A DNA stretch of 48,730 nucleotides. Origin: Deltaproteobacteria bacterium RIFOXYA12_FULL_58_15 (lineage in GTDB: Bacteria; Myxococcota; XYA12-FULL-58-9). A program made the translations under genes and the position numbers. This document shows positions 8,885 to 18,040 of this stretch, in pieces. Numbering within the stretch: position 1 is the first letter of the stretch; each line of letters opens with the position of its first letter. A model generated the notes under the pieces. It did not search any database. It was not told the DNA's origin and saw only the letters and a program-made list of their open reading frames with translations. The DNA lies in contig MGST01000115.1 of the NCBI GenBank assembly GCA_001798605.1, positions 1 through 48,730 of the forward strand, in the 5' to 3' direction.

Positions 8885-11800
8885 CTAGGGGCCGAGATCG
8901 TACTCGAGATCGATCTGTGCGTAGTCGAGCAACATGGCACCACTGAAGGGGCCGCTGCGGTATTCGGTGGTTGTGCGCAGATCGATGCTTCCCTGGTCCC
9001 CGAGATACCCGGCCATGTCGTCTGCGTTGAGGGGGATAGCGACCATTGAAGTGGCGGAGCCTGCACCCGAGCCAAGCGCATCCCATCCACCAGTTGTTGC
9101 GTTCCAGAGGAATAGGTCAAAACCGCCCGCGGGCTCGTCAGCGCCTGGTGGTCCAGCATCGGAGGTCCCCGCTATGGCTATTGTGGCTTGGGTGATCGAT
9201 GTTGGGGGAACGTTGGCCGCAAACCAATTCCATTGCACCCATGCGGTGGCGCGGCCACCTGCGCTCTTCCACTCGGCAATGCTCAGGCCACCCGCAGGAG
9301 ACGAGATGAGGCGTCCAGCATTGTTGTCGTAGGTCATGCTCAAGGTGGATGGCGCTGTGCGATCGGCGGCGGCAACCAACTCGACCCAAGTGGCGCCCGT
9401 CCATTCCCACAAGCCTGCGTCCTCCACTGTAATGCCGAAACCTGCGGCGTTGGTGCCACCAAACACGGCGACACGACCCCGTGCGGTATCATAGGTCATG
9501 GCGTGCTGATAGCGTGCCACGGGGCTGTGGGCTGATGGGATTGGCCCCGTCCACGAGCTTCCATTCCAATACCACGTGTCGTTGAGCCCATAGTCGGCGG
9601 TTCCGCCTCCCGCGCGGCGACCGCCAAACAAGACGGTGACAGCGAGATTGGGGTCGTAGGCCATGGCCGTCGATCGGCGGGCCACAGGGCCATTCTGTCC
9701 AGTGTCCGCCCAGCAGCGGCCAGCTCCTCCGCACGTGCGCGTTCCCCAGGCTCGGTATTCCCACGTATCCCCCAAGGGTGCCGAGTTGGTGCCACCGCCG
9801 AAGAAGATCAACGCATCGCGATCGCTGTCGTATGCGAGGGCACCGTTGCTGCGGGCACTGGGAGCTGCCGTGCTGCTGGAGGTCGTCGTCCAACAGCGAC
9901 CGCTGCCGCCACAGGCAGGGTCGGTGCGCCAGTACCACAATTGCCTGGCGTTGGAGTCGTAGGCCCACGCCTGTTGTCGACCTTCGTCATACGTCGCACG
10001 TACCTGGGTTGTGTCGCCAGCAGGGTGACTACCTGTCGGTGCGGTCCAGCCAAAGCCGTCAAAGACTTTGGTAACGCCCGCAGACAGCGCCAATAGTTGA
10101 TCGCCCATCTGGTCATAGATGACAGTGCTGGCTCCGGGGGCAGTGGTGAGCACGGGATACCTTTGTTGCCAGCGGGACCCGTTCCAGCTTTCGGTGATGT
10201 CAGTGTAATTACCGACACCGTTCGGGAATCCCCCGAACAGAATCATCTCCCGGTGAAGCCCGCTGTAGACACCGGCCATGGAATCGTAGCTTGCCAATTC
10301 CTGGTTGGGATTGGACCACGTACTGCCATTCCACTCGTAGGTGTCGCCGCTGCCAGCAAGAACAATGACACCGCGATCACCATCGTAGCCCATCACGTGC
10401 GACCGCTGGGCACCGGCGTTGGCACTTGGGTTCAGTTTGATCCAGGAACTGCCGTTCCAACTCCAGGTCTCCTGCTGTTCGTCACCACTCCCTCCTCCAT
10501 ACAGAATCATCACGCCATTAGCATGATCAAAAGCCATGGCGGCACCGTCACGCTGGGTTGGAGCGGTGGCAGGGTTGAGGTTGAGTTTCTCCCACCCTTC
10601 TTCGCCGAAGGTCCAGGTGCCACAGGGCTCGGTATGGCTGTCGACAAACAATATCTTGCCGAGGTTCTCGTCGTAGGCCATCGCCGCGAGATCGTCGCCC
10701 CCTTCGGGGATCTGTGCGCAGATGTCGTTGGCTGGTTGACCATCGCAGCGGCGGCTCCAAACTTCGCCGTTCCACTCCCAGGTCTCCTGGTAGGCAATTC
10801 CAGGTCCGGTCTCACTGTCCGTGTCACCACCAAACACAACGGTAACCCCGCGTCTTGGGTCGTACGCCATGAGATGACCATGCCGTTTGAGTGGCCCACC
10901 GAAGGTGACAATCTCTTGCCAACCAGTCTCAGTGAACTTCCAAAAATCAGAAAAGTCGAAGGCGTAACCGCCACTGACGATCTTGATGCCACCAAACATC
11001 ACCACCTCGCCTCGGCGGGAGTCGTAAGCCATGGCGGCGCTGCTGCGTGCCTCGGGCCCTGTGCTCGAAGTCGCAAGCTCACGCCAAAAAGATAAGCCCG
11101 AGACTGAGGCGTAGGAATCATCCACTTGTTCGAGGGAGGCATACTCCTCGATCTCTCGCGTGAAGATGGGATTGGCCTGTGGGCCGAGGTCAGACTCGAG
11201 ACGTTGATAGACCGCGTGGGGGTTCCCGACAAAATTCCTGGGGCTCTTGCCCGCCAGACTGGCTGCCCAACGGCCGAAGCGCACGCGGCTGCCGTTGGAG
11301 CTGTTGCCGGCAGTGTCGATGACCACAGCGTGTACCTCTGGGTAGTCTCGTGCGCCAAGACTTGCCACGAAATCGCCATCAACTCCGATTGAGGCGCGGC
11401 CGACCTCAACGAGCAGGTTAGGTTGATCGTAAAACACGATCTCTGGGCACACCATGGAACCTGCAGCGCAGGCTTCTGCCGACCCGACTGCGCCCTCAAG
11501 CCGATTGTTGGGGATACCGCCGTCAACACCCCAAGGCTCGCGGACGTGGACGATGCCCGACAGGACCGCTGGGGCCGGTGCTTCTCCATCGACGACGACT
11601 CGGCCATCTGAAGCATCACGTCCGGCGTCCGGCAGCACATCGGACAACACGACACTGCTGACGTTGCCCACGGCATCGCGGGCGGTAACCTCGATATCGT
11701 AGGTGCCATCTGTGGGAAGGGTTTGCGGTACCAACTCAAAAACGGAGGTCGTGCCGATCTCTCGCAGGAGTATCAGTGAAGGGCCGCCAACCAACAGTGC

Positions 11801-12727
11801 CTGTGGATATTCTTCGCCGTCGGGGTCATCAACCACCGGCTCGTCAAAGGCGACAACAACCTCGAGCCGATTGCCGTGGGTGAGGGAGTCAACGACACCG
11901 CGATTCGCACTTTCACCGGGAAAGATGGACACCTGCACCACGTCTGGGATGGGTTGCGGCCCGCGCGCATCGACTCGAACAACGCCGGGCTGCGCATCGA
12001 TGCTCTCGTTGCCAGCGAGGTCAACCATGGTGACCAAAGCGTTGGCTGAGGCTGTGGGTTCGTCACCGGTGGCTACATAACTGAAGGTGAAGTCGGTGGT
12101 GCCAGATGCCTCTACAAAGGTGGTGGTTCGTTCGAGATCGGGCCACCCGAGCGTAAGCTCTGGGGGATCGCGCAAGGGTTCGTTCACGGCGATCGCAAAG
12201 TTGACGATTTGACCGAGACCAACAACTGCGGGCGTAGCAACGATGGCTCCGGCGAGCTCGGGGTTGGTGAAGTCGACGGCGATGCGACCGATGTCGACAC
12301 TCTGGGCAACGCTGCCATCCAATCCAATCGCAGACGCCTCCAGATCAAAGAGCCCCTCTGACAAATCAGCCGCACTGATGCGGTAGACATAATGGAGGTC
12401 GTCTTCGTCATTGATGCGGGACAGAAGCGAAGCAGGGGTGGTGGCCACCACGACCTCGGCGTCAAGCCGTAGTCGCGCGGTGACGTCAAACTCGACTGTC
12501 AGAGTGTCCTGTGGACCGAGCACATCTGCGCTGAGTGTGACATTCTCGAACTTGATGGTACCACTGGCGTTGTTGAGAACGCATTCGCCAATTTCGGTGA
12601 TACAGCGCCAGTCGGGAGGACATTCACTGTTCGATTTGCACTCAATCCGAGCGGTGTTGGGCACTTGCAGGTCGACACCACAACCAGCAGTGATGACGAT
12701 GAATACAGTGGGGACAATGAGTCGCAT
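8885..12727 (-). CDS. Large kelch-type beta-propeller lipoprotein
   Basis: 1280 residues from the ATG at 12727, which has GAGGGA 7 bases upstream; a TTG at 12733 is less likely. The lipobox ITAGC puts the lipidated Cys near residue 16. A short Cys-rich piece follows (CKSNSECPPDWRC). Residues about 50-480 are beta-sandwich, Ig-like segments. Residues about 530-1130 contain roughly twelve kelch-like units with the pattern AMAYDxxRGxxVxFGG...TWxWNGxxW, enough for about two propellers. The last 150 residues form a further beta-rich domain. It should be anchored in the outer membrane and displayed in the periplasm or on the cell surface. Ligand unknown. The upstream neighbour is the divergent protease/barrel gene. 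Confidence 0.88.
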   Translation of the reverse strand: MRLIVPTVFIVITAGCGVDLQVPNTARIECKSNSECPPDWRCITEIGECVLNNASGTIKFENVTLSADVLGPQDTLTVEFDVTARLRLDAEVVVATTPASLLSRINDEDDLHYVYRISAADLSEGLFDLEASAIGLDGSVAQSVDIGRIAVDFTNPELAGAIVATPAVVGLGQIVNFAIAVNEPLRDPPELTLGWPDLERTTTFVEASGTTDFTFSYVATGDEPTASANALVTMVDLAGNESIDAQPGVVRVDARGPQPIPDVVQVSIFPGESANRGVVDSLTHGNRLEVVVAFDEPVVDDPDGEEYPQALLVGGPSLILLREIGTTSVFELVPQTLPTDGTYDIEVTARDAVGNVSSVVLSDVLPDAGRDASDGRVVVDGEAPAPAVLSGIVHVREPWGVDGGIPNNRLEGAVGSAEACAAGSMVCPEIVFYDQPNLLVEVGRASIGVDGDFVASLGARDYPEVHAVVIDTAGNSSNGSRVRFGRWAASLAGKSPRNFVGNPHAVYQRLESDLGPQANPIFTREIEEYASLEQVDDSYASVSGLSFWRELATSSTGPEARSSAAMAYDSRRGEVVMFGGIKIVSGGYAFDFSDFWKFTETGWQEIVTFGGPLKRHGHLMAYDPRRGVTVVFGGDTDSETGPGIAYQETWEWNGEVWSRRCDGQPANDICAQIPEGGDDLAAMAYDENLGKILFVDSHTEPCGTWTFGEEGWEKLNLNPATAPTQRDGAAMAFDHANGVMILYGGGSGDEQQETWSWNGSSWIKLNPSANAGAQRSHVMGYDGDRGVIVLAGSGDTYEWNGSTWSNPNQELASYDSMAGVYSGLHREMILFGGFPNGVGNYTDITESWNGSRWQQRYPVLTTAPGASTVIYDQMGDQLLALSAGVTKVFDGFGWTAPTGSHPAGDTTQVRATYDEGRQQAWAYDSNARQLWYWRTDPACGGSGRCWTTTSSSTAAPSARSNGALAYDSDRDALIFFGGGTNSAPLGDTWEYRAWGTRTCGGAGRCWADTGQNGPVARRSTAMAYDPNLAVTVLFGGRRAGGGTADYGLNDTWYWNGSSWTGPIPSAHSPVARYQHAMTYDTARGRVAVFGGTNAAGFGITVEDAGLWEWTGATWVELVAAADRTAPSTLSMTYDNNAGRLISSPAGGLSIAEWKSAGGRATAWVQWNWFAANVPPTSITQATIAIAGTSDAGPPGADEPAGGFDLFLWNATTGGWDALGSGAGSATSMVAIPLNADDMAGYLGDQGSIDLRTTTEYRSGPFSGAMLLDYAQIDLEYDLGP

Positions 12728-12849
12728 GGGCAATCCCTCACGTCAGGTTTGGCCCTGGGAATATAACTGCGTCGGTGGTGCTTTGCACCCATCGTTTCGT
12801 TGCGGACCATCCATCCACCACACCATCCACTTATCCACCACCCCACTGG

Positions 12850-15800
12850 ATGAAACAGCAGTGTCGGGCTATGCTCGCCATTGAAGTGAGATGTCCACTC
12901 TCCATACTTGCTGTGGCATGGCTGTTCTGCAGCACAACGGTAAAGGCCGCCGGACCTTACGACCCCCAGTTGAGCTGGCGAACGATCTTCACGCCGCGCT
13001 TTGCGGTTCATTACCCGGACGACGGCTACAATCTCGCCGTGCGCATAGGTCGCATCGCCGAAGAGAGCCTTGATGATGTTTCGGGGCTGCTCGGATTCTC
13101 CCCCGAGGGGCGAATCGAGATAGTTCTCAGCGACGCGTCGGATCGGGCGAACGGCTCAGCGCAGGTGATGACGAAGAACACCGTTCGTCTATTTCTCACG
13201 GCCCCGACGGAGCTGACGGGGCTCACCTCCTATGATGACTGGTTGCGAATTCTCGTCGTCCACGAGCTCGCGCACATCTGTGACATCGACCAGAGTTGGG
13301 GTTTTGCGCGGTTCTTGCGGCACATCTTCGGCAAATACATTTCATTCAATGGTTTGTCGCCGCAATTCTTGTCTGAGGGGGTGGCGGTGTATGCCGAAAC
13401 TGTCCTCACGCCCACTGGTCGAGGGCGTTCGTCCTATGTGGCCATGCTCTTGCGCATGGCTGCGTTGGAGAATGAGTTCTTTGCTATCGACCAGGCGCAC
13501 CTCCAGGTTGCCGATTGGCCAGGCGGCAACGTCGCCTACTTCTACGGCGGTTTCTTTCATCTGTGGTTGGCTAATCGCCACGGTCAGAATGCTGTTCGAG
13601 ATCTGCATCGCTATTACGCCTCGATGCCGCTGCCCTACATGTATTGGTTTGGTGCCGAGTCCGTGTTTGGCGAGAGCTTGCCTGATCTTTGGGAGATGTG
13701 GCGACAGGATGAGCTCGCCTTTGCTCTCGAGATCAAGGCGGCCATCGAGTCAGCGGGGGTGACACCGTCGCGACAGATCACCTTTCACGGGCGCGATATC
13801 ACCGGTGTGCGGTATCGCCCGGGCACTGGGGAGATCATCTACTCGCGTACCAGCCCGGTGGATGGTTCCACCGTGCGTCAGGTCCTCAGGGATGGCACCG
13901 ACGACCGCTACCTGGTTCTGCAGACCTTCAGTCCGCGGTTCTCATTCTCGCCAGATGGCAACAGCCTTTTCTTTTCACAAAACGCAATCAACGAGCGATT
14001 CAACGACTTCAACGACCTCTACCGCTACGACTTCACCACCCACGAGACGACACAACTGACAGAGCGGGATGCGCCCGACGAGAGCCTGCGGGCTCGCGAT
14101 CCGGCGGTGTCGCCCGATGGTCGTCGCATAGCCTTCGTGCAAAACCACCTGCACCAGAGCTGGGTGAGCATTGCGTCTCTGGATATCACCCGCGCTGAGG
14201 TTTTCGATGTCAGAGTGTTGGTGCCGCCGCGTGGTGACATGCAGCACGCGAGTCCCGTGTTCTCACCCGACGGCACCCGGATTGCTTTGTCGACTTGGTT
14301 TGAAGACGGCAAGCGCGACATCGTGATTGTCGATGCCGATTCTGGGGAGTTGTTGCGCCGCGTAACCTTTGATGCAGCGCTCGATGGCAATCCGGCTTGG
14401 AGCCCAGATGGGCGTTATCTGCTCTATGAGTCCGATGCCGATGGCATGTCCAACATCTTCGCCTTTGACCTGATTGAGGAAGACTACCACCGGGTGACCC
14501 GCGTGGTGGGGGGGGCCTTTCAACCAGACGTATCAGCAGATGGGCAATGGATCGCGTTTCGCAATGCAACTGGGAATGGATTCGACATTCACGAGATGGC
14601 CTTCACGCCACAGCAATGGGAACCCCAAACGTACCTTCCCTCCGTGGGATATGTCGCTCGGACAGACGGTGTGGTTGCTCCGTCGGCGGAGGTTTTTGAT
14701 GATCGTGCGTGGGGTCTCGCCATGCCACGGCAGAACGAAGAGCCGCTCACGCTCGAGGGCGGCGAGCGAGACGCTGCCTATTCTCCTTGGCGGACATTGC
14801 TACCATTTCAGGACAACTGGATATTGCTGCCCGCCGTGTATTTTCTCAACGACGATCCGACCTTGAGATTGACGACTGTGGGTCAAGATTCACTCGGGCA
14901 TCATGGCTGGTCGGCCTCAGCGGGATCGAGTTGGTATGCCAGGCGCCTCAATTGGTCGGCCTCCTATTCCAATGACGTTTGGTATCCCACCTTCTTTGTT
15001 GGAGCCGGCGACCAAGCGGAAACCAGCAGTGCTGGTGCCATGGGTGTAGGTCGCATGCGCGGCGAAGCAGGGGTGAGGTTGCCCGTCAATCAACGACATT
15101 TGTTTGGCTTGGCGTATGTGCGTGAGCAACGTCGCGCTTTGACCGCGCAGGCCGAGGAATCGTCCCGGCTTGGCGAGTTTGGTTGGCTCGAGCTTGGCTA
15201 TCGTTACCACTTCACACGTCGCTACCCATATTCAGTAGGAGACGAAGATGGCACTTCCCTCGCGGTCACCGGCCGATGGTACAGTGATGCGCTCGGCAGT
15301 GACTTCAACGAGATTCTAATCAACCTCGACGGCCGTTTCTACGTGAACAATCCGTTGTTTGACAATCATGTGCTCGCCCTGCGTGGCGTTGCAGCGTTGG
15401 CCATTGGCCCGGACTTCGAGGAGGTCTTCTACCTCGGGGGCGCTCAGGGCGTATCGCTGTTCTCTGTGCAAACCGAAGAAGTGTATCCCCTACGAGGATT
15501 TCCTGCCTACGACGATCGACCAGGGCGAGGCCTGTTGGCCGCCTATGCGGAGTATCGTTTTCCCTTGTGGCACATAGAACGCGGGTTGTGGACAGTGCCC
15601 ATTTACGTCGAACGTTTGCATGCGGCGATTTTTGCTGAAGCTGGAAATACCTTTGGCAAGGGGGACGAAGAAGACGTCACAGAGCTCGCCGAACAGGCGT
15701 GGACCCGCTTGCGACGTGGTCGGTTCGGTGCTGGCGTTGAGCTGCGCATTGACGTCAGTCTCGGTTGGGCGTTTCCCTTGTCCGTCCGTGGCGGGATGGG

Positions 15801-15888
15801 TCTGCCCTTGATGGAAGGCGGTAAGTACCACGCGTACGAGGCTCTGCGCGCGCCATTGTTCTATTTCAGCTTTGGCACGGCCATTTGA
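12850..15888 (+). CDS. HELAH metalloprotease-like, TolB-type propeller and outer-membrane barrel protein
   Basis: About 1012 residues from the ATG at 12850. The frame is open from 12775, and an ATG at 12871 is equally possible; none has a clear ribosome site. A signal peptide (h-region SILAVAWLF, cleavage near VKA) precedes the mature protein. Residues 138-142 are HELAH, with a possible third zinc ligand at Glu176 in SEGVAVY, 34 residues later: a gluzincin-like layout. Residues about 320-620 contain WD40/TolB-type repeats (SPDGxxIAF, SPDGRYLLY). From about residue 650 to the end, alternating aromatic strands resemble an Omp85/BamA-type or surface-antigen barrel. The product is probably an outer-membrane protein with a periplasmic or surface peptidase head. 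Substrate unknown. Confidence 0.85.
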   Translation: MKQQCRAMLAIEVRCPLSILAVAWLFCSTTVKAAGPYDPQLSWRTIFTPRFAVHYPDDGYNLAVRIGRIAEESLDDVSGLLGFSPEGRIEIVLSDASDRANGSAQVMTKNTVRLFLTAPTELTGLTSYDDWLRILVVHELAHICDIDQSWGFARFLRHIFGKYISFNGLSPQFLSEGVAVYAETVLTPTGRGRSSYVAMLLRMAALENEFFAIDQAHLQVADWPGGNVAYFYGGFFHLWLANRHGQNAVRDLHRYYASMPLPYMYWFGAESVFGESLPDLWEMWRQDELAFALEIKAAIESAGVTPSRQITFHGRDITGVRYRPGTGEIIYSRTSPVDGSTVRQVLRDGTDDRYLVLQTFSPRFSFSPDGNSLFFSQNAINERFNDFNDLYRYDFTTHETTQLTERDAPDESLRARDPAVSPDGRRIAFVQNHLHQSWVSIASLDITRAEVFDVRVLVPPRGDMQHASPVFSPDGTRIALSTWFEDGKRDIVIVDADSGELLRRVTFDAALDGNPAWSPDGRYLLYESDADGMSNIFAFDLIEEDYHRVTRVVGGAFQPDVSADGQWIAFRNATGNGFDIHEMAFTPQQWEPQTYLPSVGYVARTDGVVAPSAEVFDDRAWGLAMPRQNEEPLTLEGGERDAAYSPWRTLLPFQDNWILLPAVYFLNDDPTLRLTTVGQDSLGHHGWSASAGSSWYARRLNWSASYSNDVWYPTFFVGAGDQAETSSAGAMGVGRMRGEAGVRLPVNQRHLFGLAYVREQRRALTAQAEESSRLGEFGWLELGYRYHFTRRYPYSVGDEDGTSLAVTGRWYSDALGSDFNEILINLDGRFYVNNPLFDNHVLALRGVAALAIGPDFEEVFYLGGAQGVSLFSVQTEEVYPLRGFPAYDDRPGRGLLAAYAEYRFPLWHIERGLWTVPIYVERLHAAIFAEAGNTFGKGDEEDVTELAEQAWTRLRRGRFGAGVELRIDVSLGWAFPLSVRGGMGLPLMEGGKYHAYEALRAPLFYFSFGTAI

Positions 15889-15927
15889 CGTGAGAGGCCT
15901 CAGGCAGTGACAGAAGCGAATCCTCGC

Positions 15928-16398
15928 TCAAGCCGTAGCGCGAGCCCGCACGCAGAATACCGAGCAATGCGCCCGCCGGGCAACGCGTTCGGCGGTGCTC
16001 CCCATCGGGGAATCGAAGCCGCCGTCTTGACTCGAGCCCATGACAATGAGGTCGACATCCTTGGCCTTAGCGGTGTCGAGGATCTCTTGCGCCGCTCTGG
16101 TGGCACCGCGCACCACGAGATGAACCTTGCGGCGGTCAACAGCCTCGAGCCCGCCTTCTGCGTAAAGCTCGTCGAGTCGACGGTGCACTCCCTCCTCGAC
16201 GCGCTCGATTGTCTCTGCGGTTTCGACGTAGCGTTTCTTGGCGAAATCAAAAGCGCGAATGGGCTCCGATGCGTGCAGCACCCACGTTTCGGCATTGAGC
16301 GTCGCGGCGAGACTGATGCCAGCATAGAAGGCCTCCCGCGAGGCGTCTGAGAAGTCAATTGCGATCAATATACGTTTGATGGGAACTCGTTTGTGCAT
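15928..16398 (-). CDS. Universal stress protein (UspA family)
   Basis: 156 residues. I chose the ATG at 16398 because GGAGAAT lies just upstream and the Usp fold begins right after it (KRILIAIDFSD). The frame upstream is open but reads through repeats. C-terminal features fit the ATP-binding type: DLIVMGSS followed by GSTAERVARRAHCSVFCV, matching the G-2x-G-9x-G-(S/T)-like signature only loosely. It is a single-domain cytoplasmic protein of usual length, probably a stress-response ATP-binding factor. It is divergent from smpB; the 184 bases between them carry direct and tandem repeats (see repeat entries). Confidence 0.9.
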   Translation of the reverse strand: MHKRVPIKRILIAIDFSDASREAFYAGISLAATLNAETWVLHASEPIRAFDFAKKRYVETAETIERVEEGVHRRLDELYAEGGLEAVDRRKVHLVVRGATRAAQEILDTAKAKDVDLIVMGSSQDGGFDSPMGSTAERVARRAHCSVFCVRARATA

Positions 16399-16414
16399 AG
16401 GTATTCTCCGCAAA

Positions 16415-16460
16415 AGTGGAGGCGTTCCTAATGAGGACGCAGAAGTGGTGGCGTTCCTAA
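16415..16460. promoter_or_regulatory. Paired 17-bp direct repeats upstream of usp
   Basis: Two copies of AGTGGNGGCGTTCCTAA (N = A or T) lie at 16415-16431 and 16444-16460, 29 bases apart. The second is followed by GGAATGCC, which with GGCGTTCC forms an inverted repeat (one mismatch) around TAACAT. This looks like a regulator binding site in the usp leader or promoter; the regulator is unknown. Confidence 0.45.
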
Positions 16461-16484
16461 CATGGAATGCCGCGTCTAACCAGA

Positions 16485-16538
16485 GTGATGTGAGACCATA
16501 GGGTGATGTGAGACCATAGGGTGATGTGAGACGACAGG
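16485..16538. repeat. Three tandem 18-bp repeats between usp and smpB
   Basis: Units GTGATGTGAGACCATAGG start at 16485 and 16503, and a third at 16521 has three mismatches. They lie in the divergent intergenic region, 45 bases before the smpB start. No coding role seen. Confidence 0.85.
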
Positions 16539-16582
16539 AAGGAAAGCAATTGTTGTCAAAGATGTGGTAGAGAGATCGGGCA

Positions 16583-17068
16583 ATGGCCAAAAAAGCCGAC
16601 AACAATAAGACAGCGAAGGGTCAGGCGCTTATCTGCAAGAACCGTCAGGCCGCCCGCAACTACAACATCGAAGAGCGGCTGGAGGCCGGGGTGTCGTTGT
16701 TAGGGTCTGAGGTGAAGTCCTGTCGCGCACATCGTGTCTCCCTCGATGACGCCTACGTGAGAACCGCCAACGGTGAGGCGTTCCTTGTCAATGCCCACAT
16801 TGGTGAGTATGGTCCGGCCAACCAGTTCAACCATGAGCCGACTCGTCAGCGCAAGCTGCTGCTGCATCGCAAGGAGATCGACAAGCTCGACGTGCGACTG
16901 CGACAACAGGGGCAAACAGCGGTGCCCACTTCTATGTACCTCAAGGAAGGCAGAGTGAAGGTCGAGATTGGAGTCGGCAAAGGCCGGTCGCATGCCGATC
17001 GCCGTGATGTGGTGCAAGAACGGGAAATGCAACGGGAGATCGATCGGGCGATGCGCCGCCATCGCTGA
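16583..17068 (+). CDS. smpB: SsrA (tmRNA)-binding protein SmpB
   Basis: 161 residues, the normal length. The ATG has GAGAGA upstream. The OB-fold core is recognisable: NRQAARNYNIEERLEAGVSL, the motif GSEVKSCR, ANGEAFLVNAHI and HEPTRQRKLLLH, then MYLKEGRVKVEIGVGKG. The basic C-terminal tail (REMQREIDRAMRRHR) is the part that enters the ribosome decoding centre. It binds tmRNA to rescue stalled ribosomes by trans-translation. No ssrA RNA gene was seen in the window. The gene ends 8 bases from the end of the convergent exonuclease gene. Confidence 0.97.
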   Translation: MAKKADNNKTAKGQALICKNRQAARNYNIEERLEAGVSLLGSEVKSCRAHRVSLDDAYVRTANGEAFLVNAHIGEYGPANQFNHEPTRQRKLLLHRKEIDKLDVRLRQQGQTAVPTSMYLKEGRVKVEIGVGKGRSHADRRDVVQEREMQREIDRAMRRHR

Positions 17069-17075
17069 TCCAAAA

Positions 17076-17897
17076 CTAGGGCGTATTCTCTTCCTTGTTT
17101 TCGACGTCATACCCGTCCGGGGGTGTGGGGAATTCCCCGCGGAAGGCACCGCGGATCATGCCCTTCACCTCGTCGGTGAAGTCGGACTCGGCAATCCACG
17201 TGAGGTACTGAGGCTCTTCTTGAACAAGCCACCGCAAGGAGCGATCGCGGTGCTTGCCAAAACCCAGACAGGCTTCACCGCGGTGCCAGACCAGCTTGCC
17301 GGCGGGGTCTATGGCGTTGGGACGCACGGGATGACAAAAGGCATGCAGATCTGCAATCGCAGTGGGGAGATCGGCGTAGCGCTCGAGTTGGGCCAGCAAT
17401 ACCTCTGCTGCGGCAACAGTGTCCGCCTCGGCGGAATGGGCATTGGCGAGGTCCTTGTTGCAATACATCCGATAGGCCGCCGTGAGATCCCGTGGCTCCT
17501 TGGCGAGGAAGATCCTCCAACTGTCGATCACGTTCACGGGGTTCGCCGGGTACTTGATGCCCGCCCGATCAAATTCTTGAATCAATAGTGGCAGATCGAA
17601 CCCTTCAACATTGAAACCAGAGAGATCGCAGCCATCGAGGTAGGTGAACAGGCTGCGGGCGACTTGCTGAAATGTTGGCTCATTTTCGACGTCGGCATTG
17701 GAGATGCCATGGACAGCGGTAGCTTCCGGCGAGATCGGCACGGTGGGATTGAGTCGACGTGTGCGCAGATCTTGGGAGCCATCGACCCCAATTTTTAGAC
17801 AGGACATTTCGACGACGCGGTCACGACGGACGTCGAGGCCAGTGGTTTCGAGGTCAAAAACCACCAAGGGACGTTCGAGCTCCAATTTGCGGCTCAT
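17076..17897 (-). CDS. DnaQ-type DEDDh 3'-5' exonuclease
   Basis: 273 residues. The ATG follows GGGAGG. All DEDDh residues are visible: FDLETTG (Asp/Glu), the second Asp region FNVEGFDLPLL, and HSAEADTVAA with the catalytic His and last Asp. The domain spans about residues 8-175. The C-terminal 80 residues resemble a DUF3820-like module (LGFGKHRDRSLRWLVQEEPQYLTWI), which is often attached to such nucleases. It is likely a stand-alone exonuclease related to the polymerase III epsilon subunit, acting on DNA or RNA; the substrate cannot be told. It is convergent with smpB. Confidence 0.9.
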   Translation of the reverse strand: MSRKLELERPLVVFDLETTGLDVRRDRVVEMSCLKIGVDGSQDLRTRRLNPTVPISPEATAVHGISNADVENEPTFQQVARSLFTYLDGCDLSGFNVEGFDLPLLIQEFDRAGIKYPANPVNVIDSWRIFLAKEPRDLTAAYRMYCNKDLANAHSAEADTVAAAEVLLAQLERYADLPTAIADLHAFCHPVRPNAIDPAGKLVWHRGEACLGFGKHRDRSLRWLVQEEPQYLTWIAESDFTDEVKGMIRGAFRGEFPTPPDGYDVENKEENTP

Positions 17898-18040
17898 CTA
17901 GCCTCCCGGCAATTCAACTGAACAGCAACATCCCCAGGCTACCCCAGGGGTCTGTCCTTTTTCCCCCGTGGTTGGGCCAAGCGCAGGGATTGTTGTCGGG
18001 ATTGTAACTCTGACGATCCTTCGCGGATTGGGATCGGGGG

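Noticed and set aside
16485..16538. CRISPR-like array
   Set aside because: The 18-bp units are back to back with no spacers, and no cas genes are present.
16399..16605. N-terminal extension of the universal stress protein
   Set aside because: The extra 69 residues come from tandem repeats, and a good ribosome site precedes the ATG at 16398.
18014..18036. Hairpin CGATCC...GGATCG after carbamate kinase
   Set aside because: The stem is only six base pairs and has no T tail on the minus strand, so it is not reported as a terminator.
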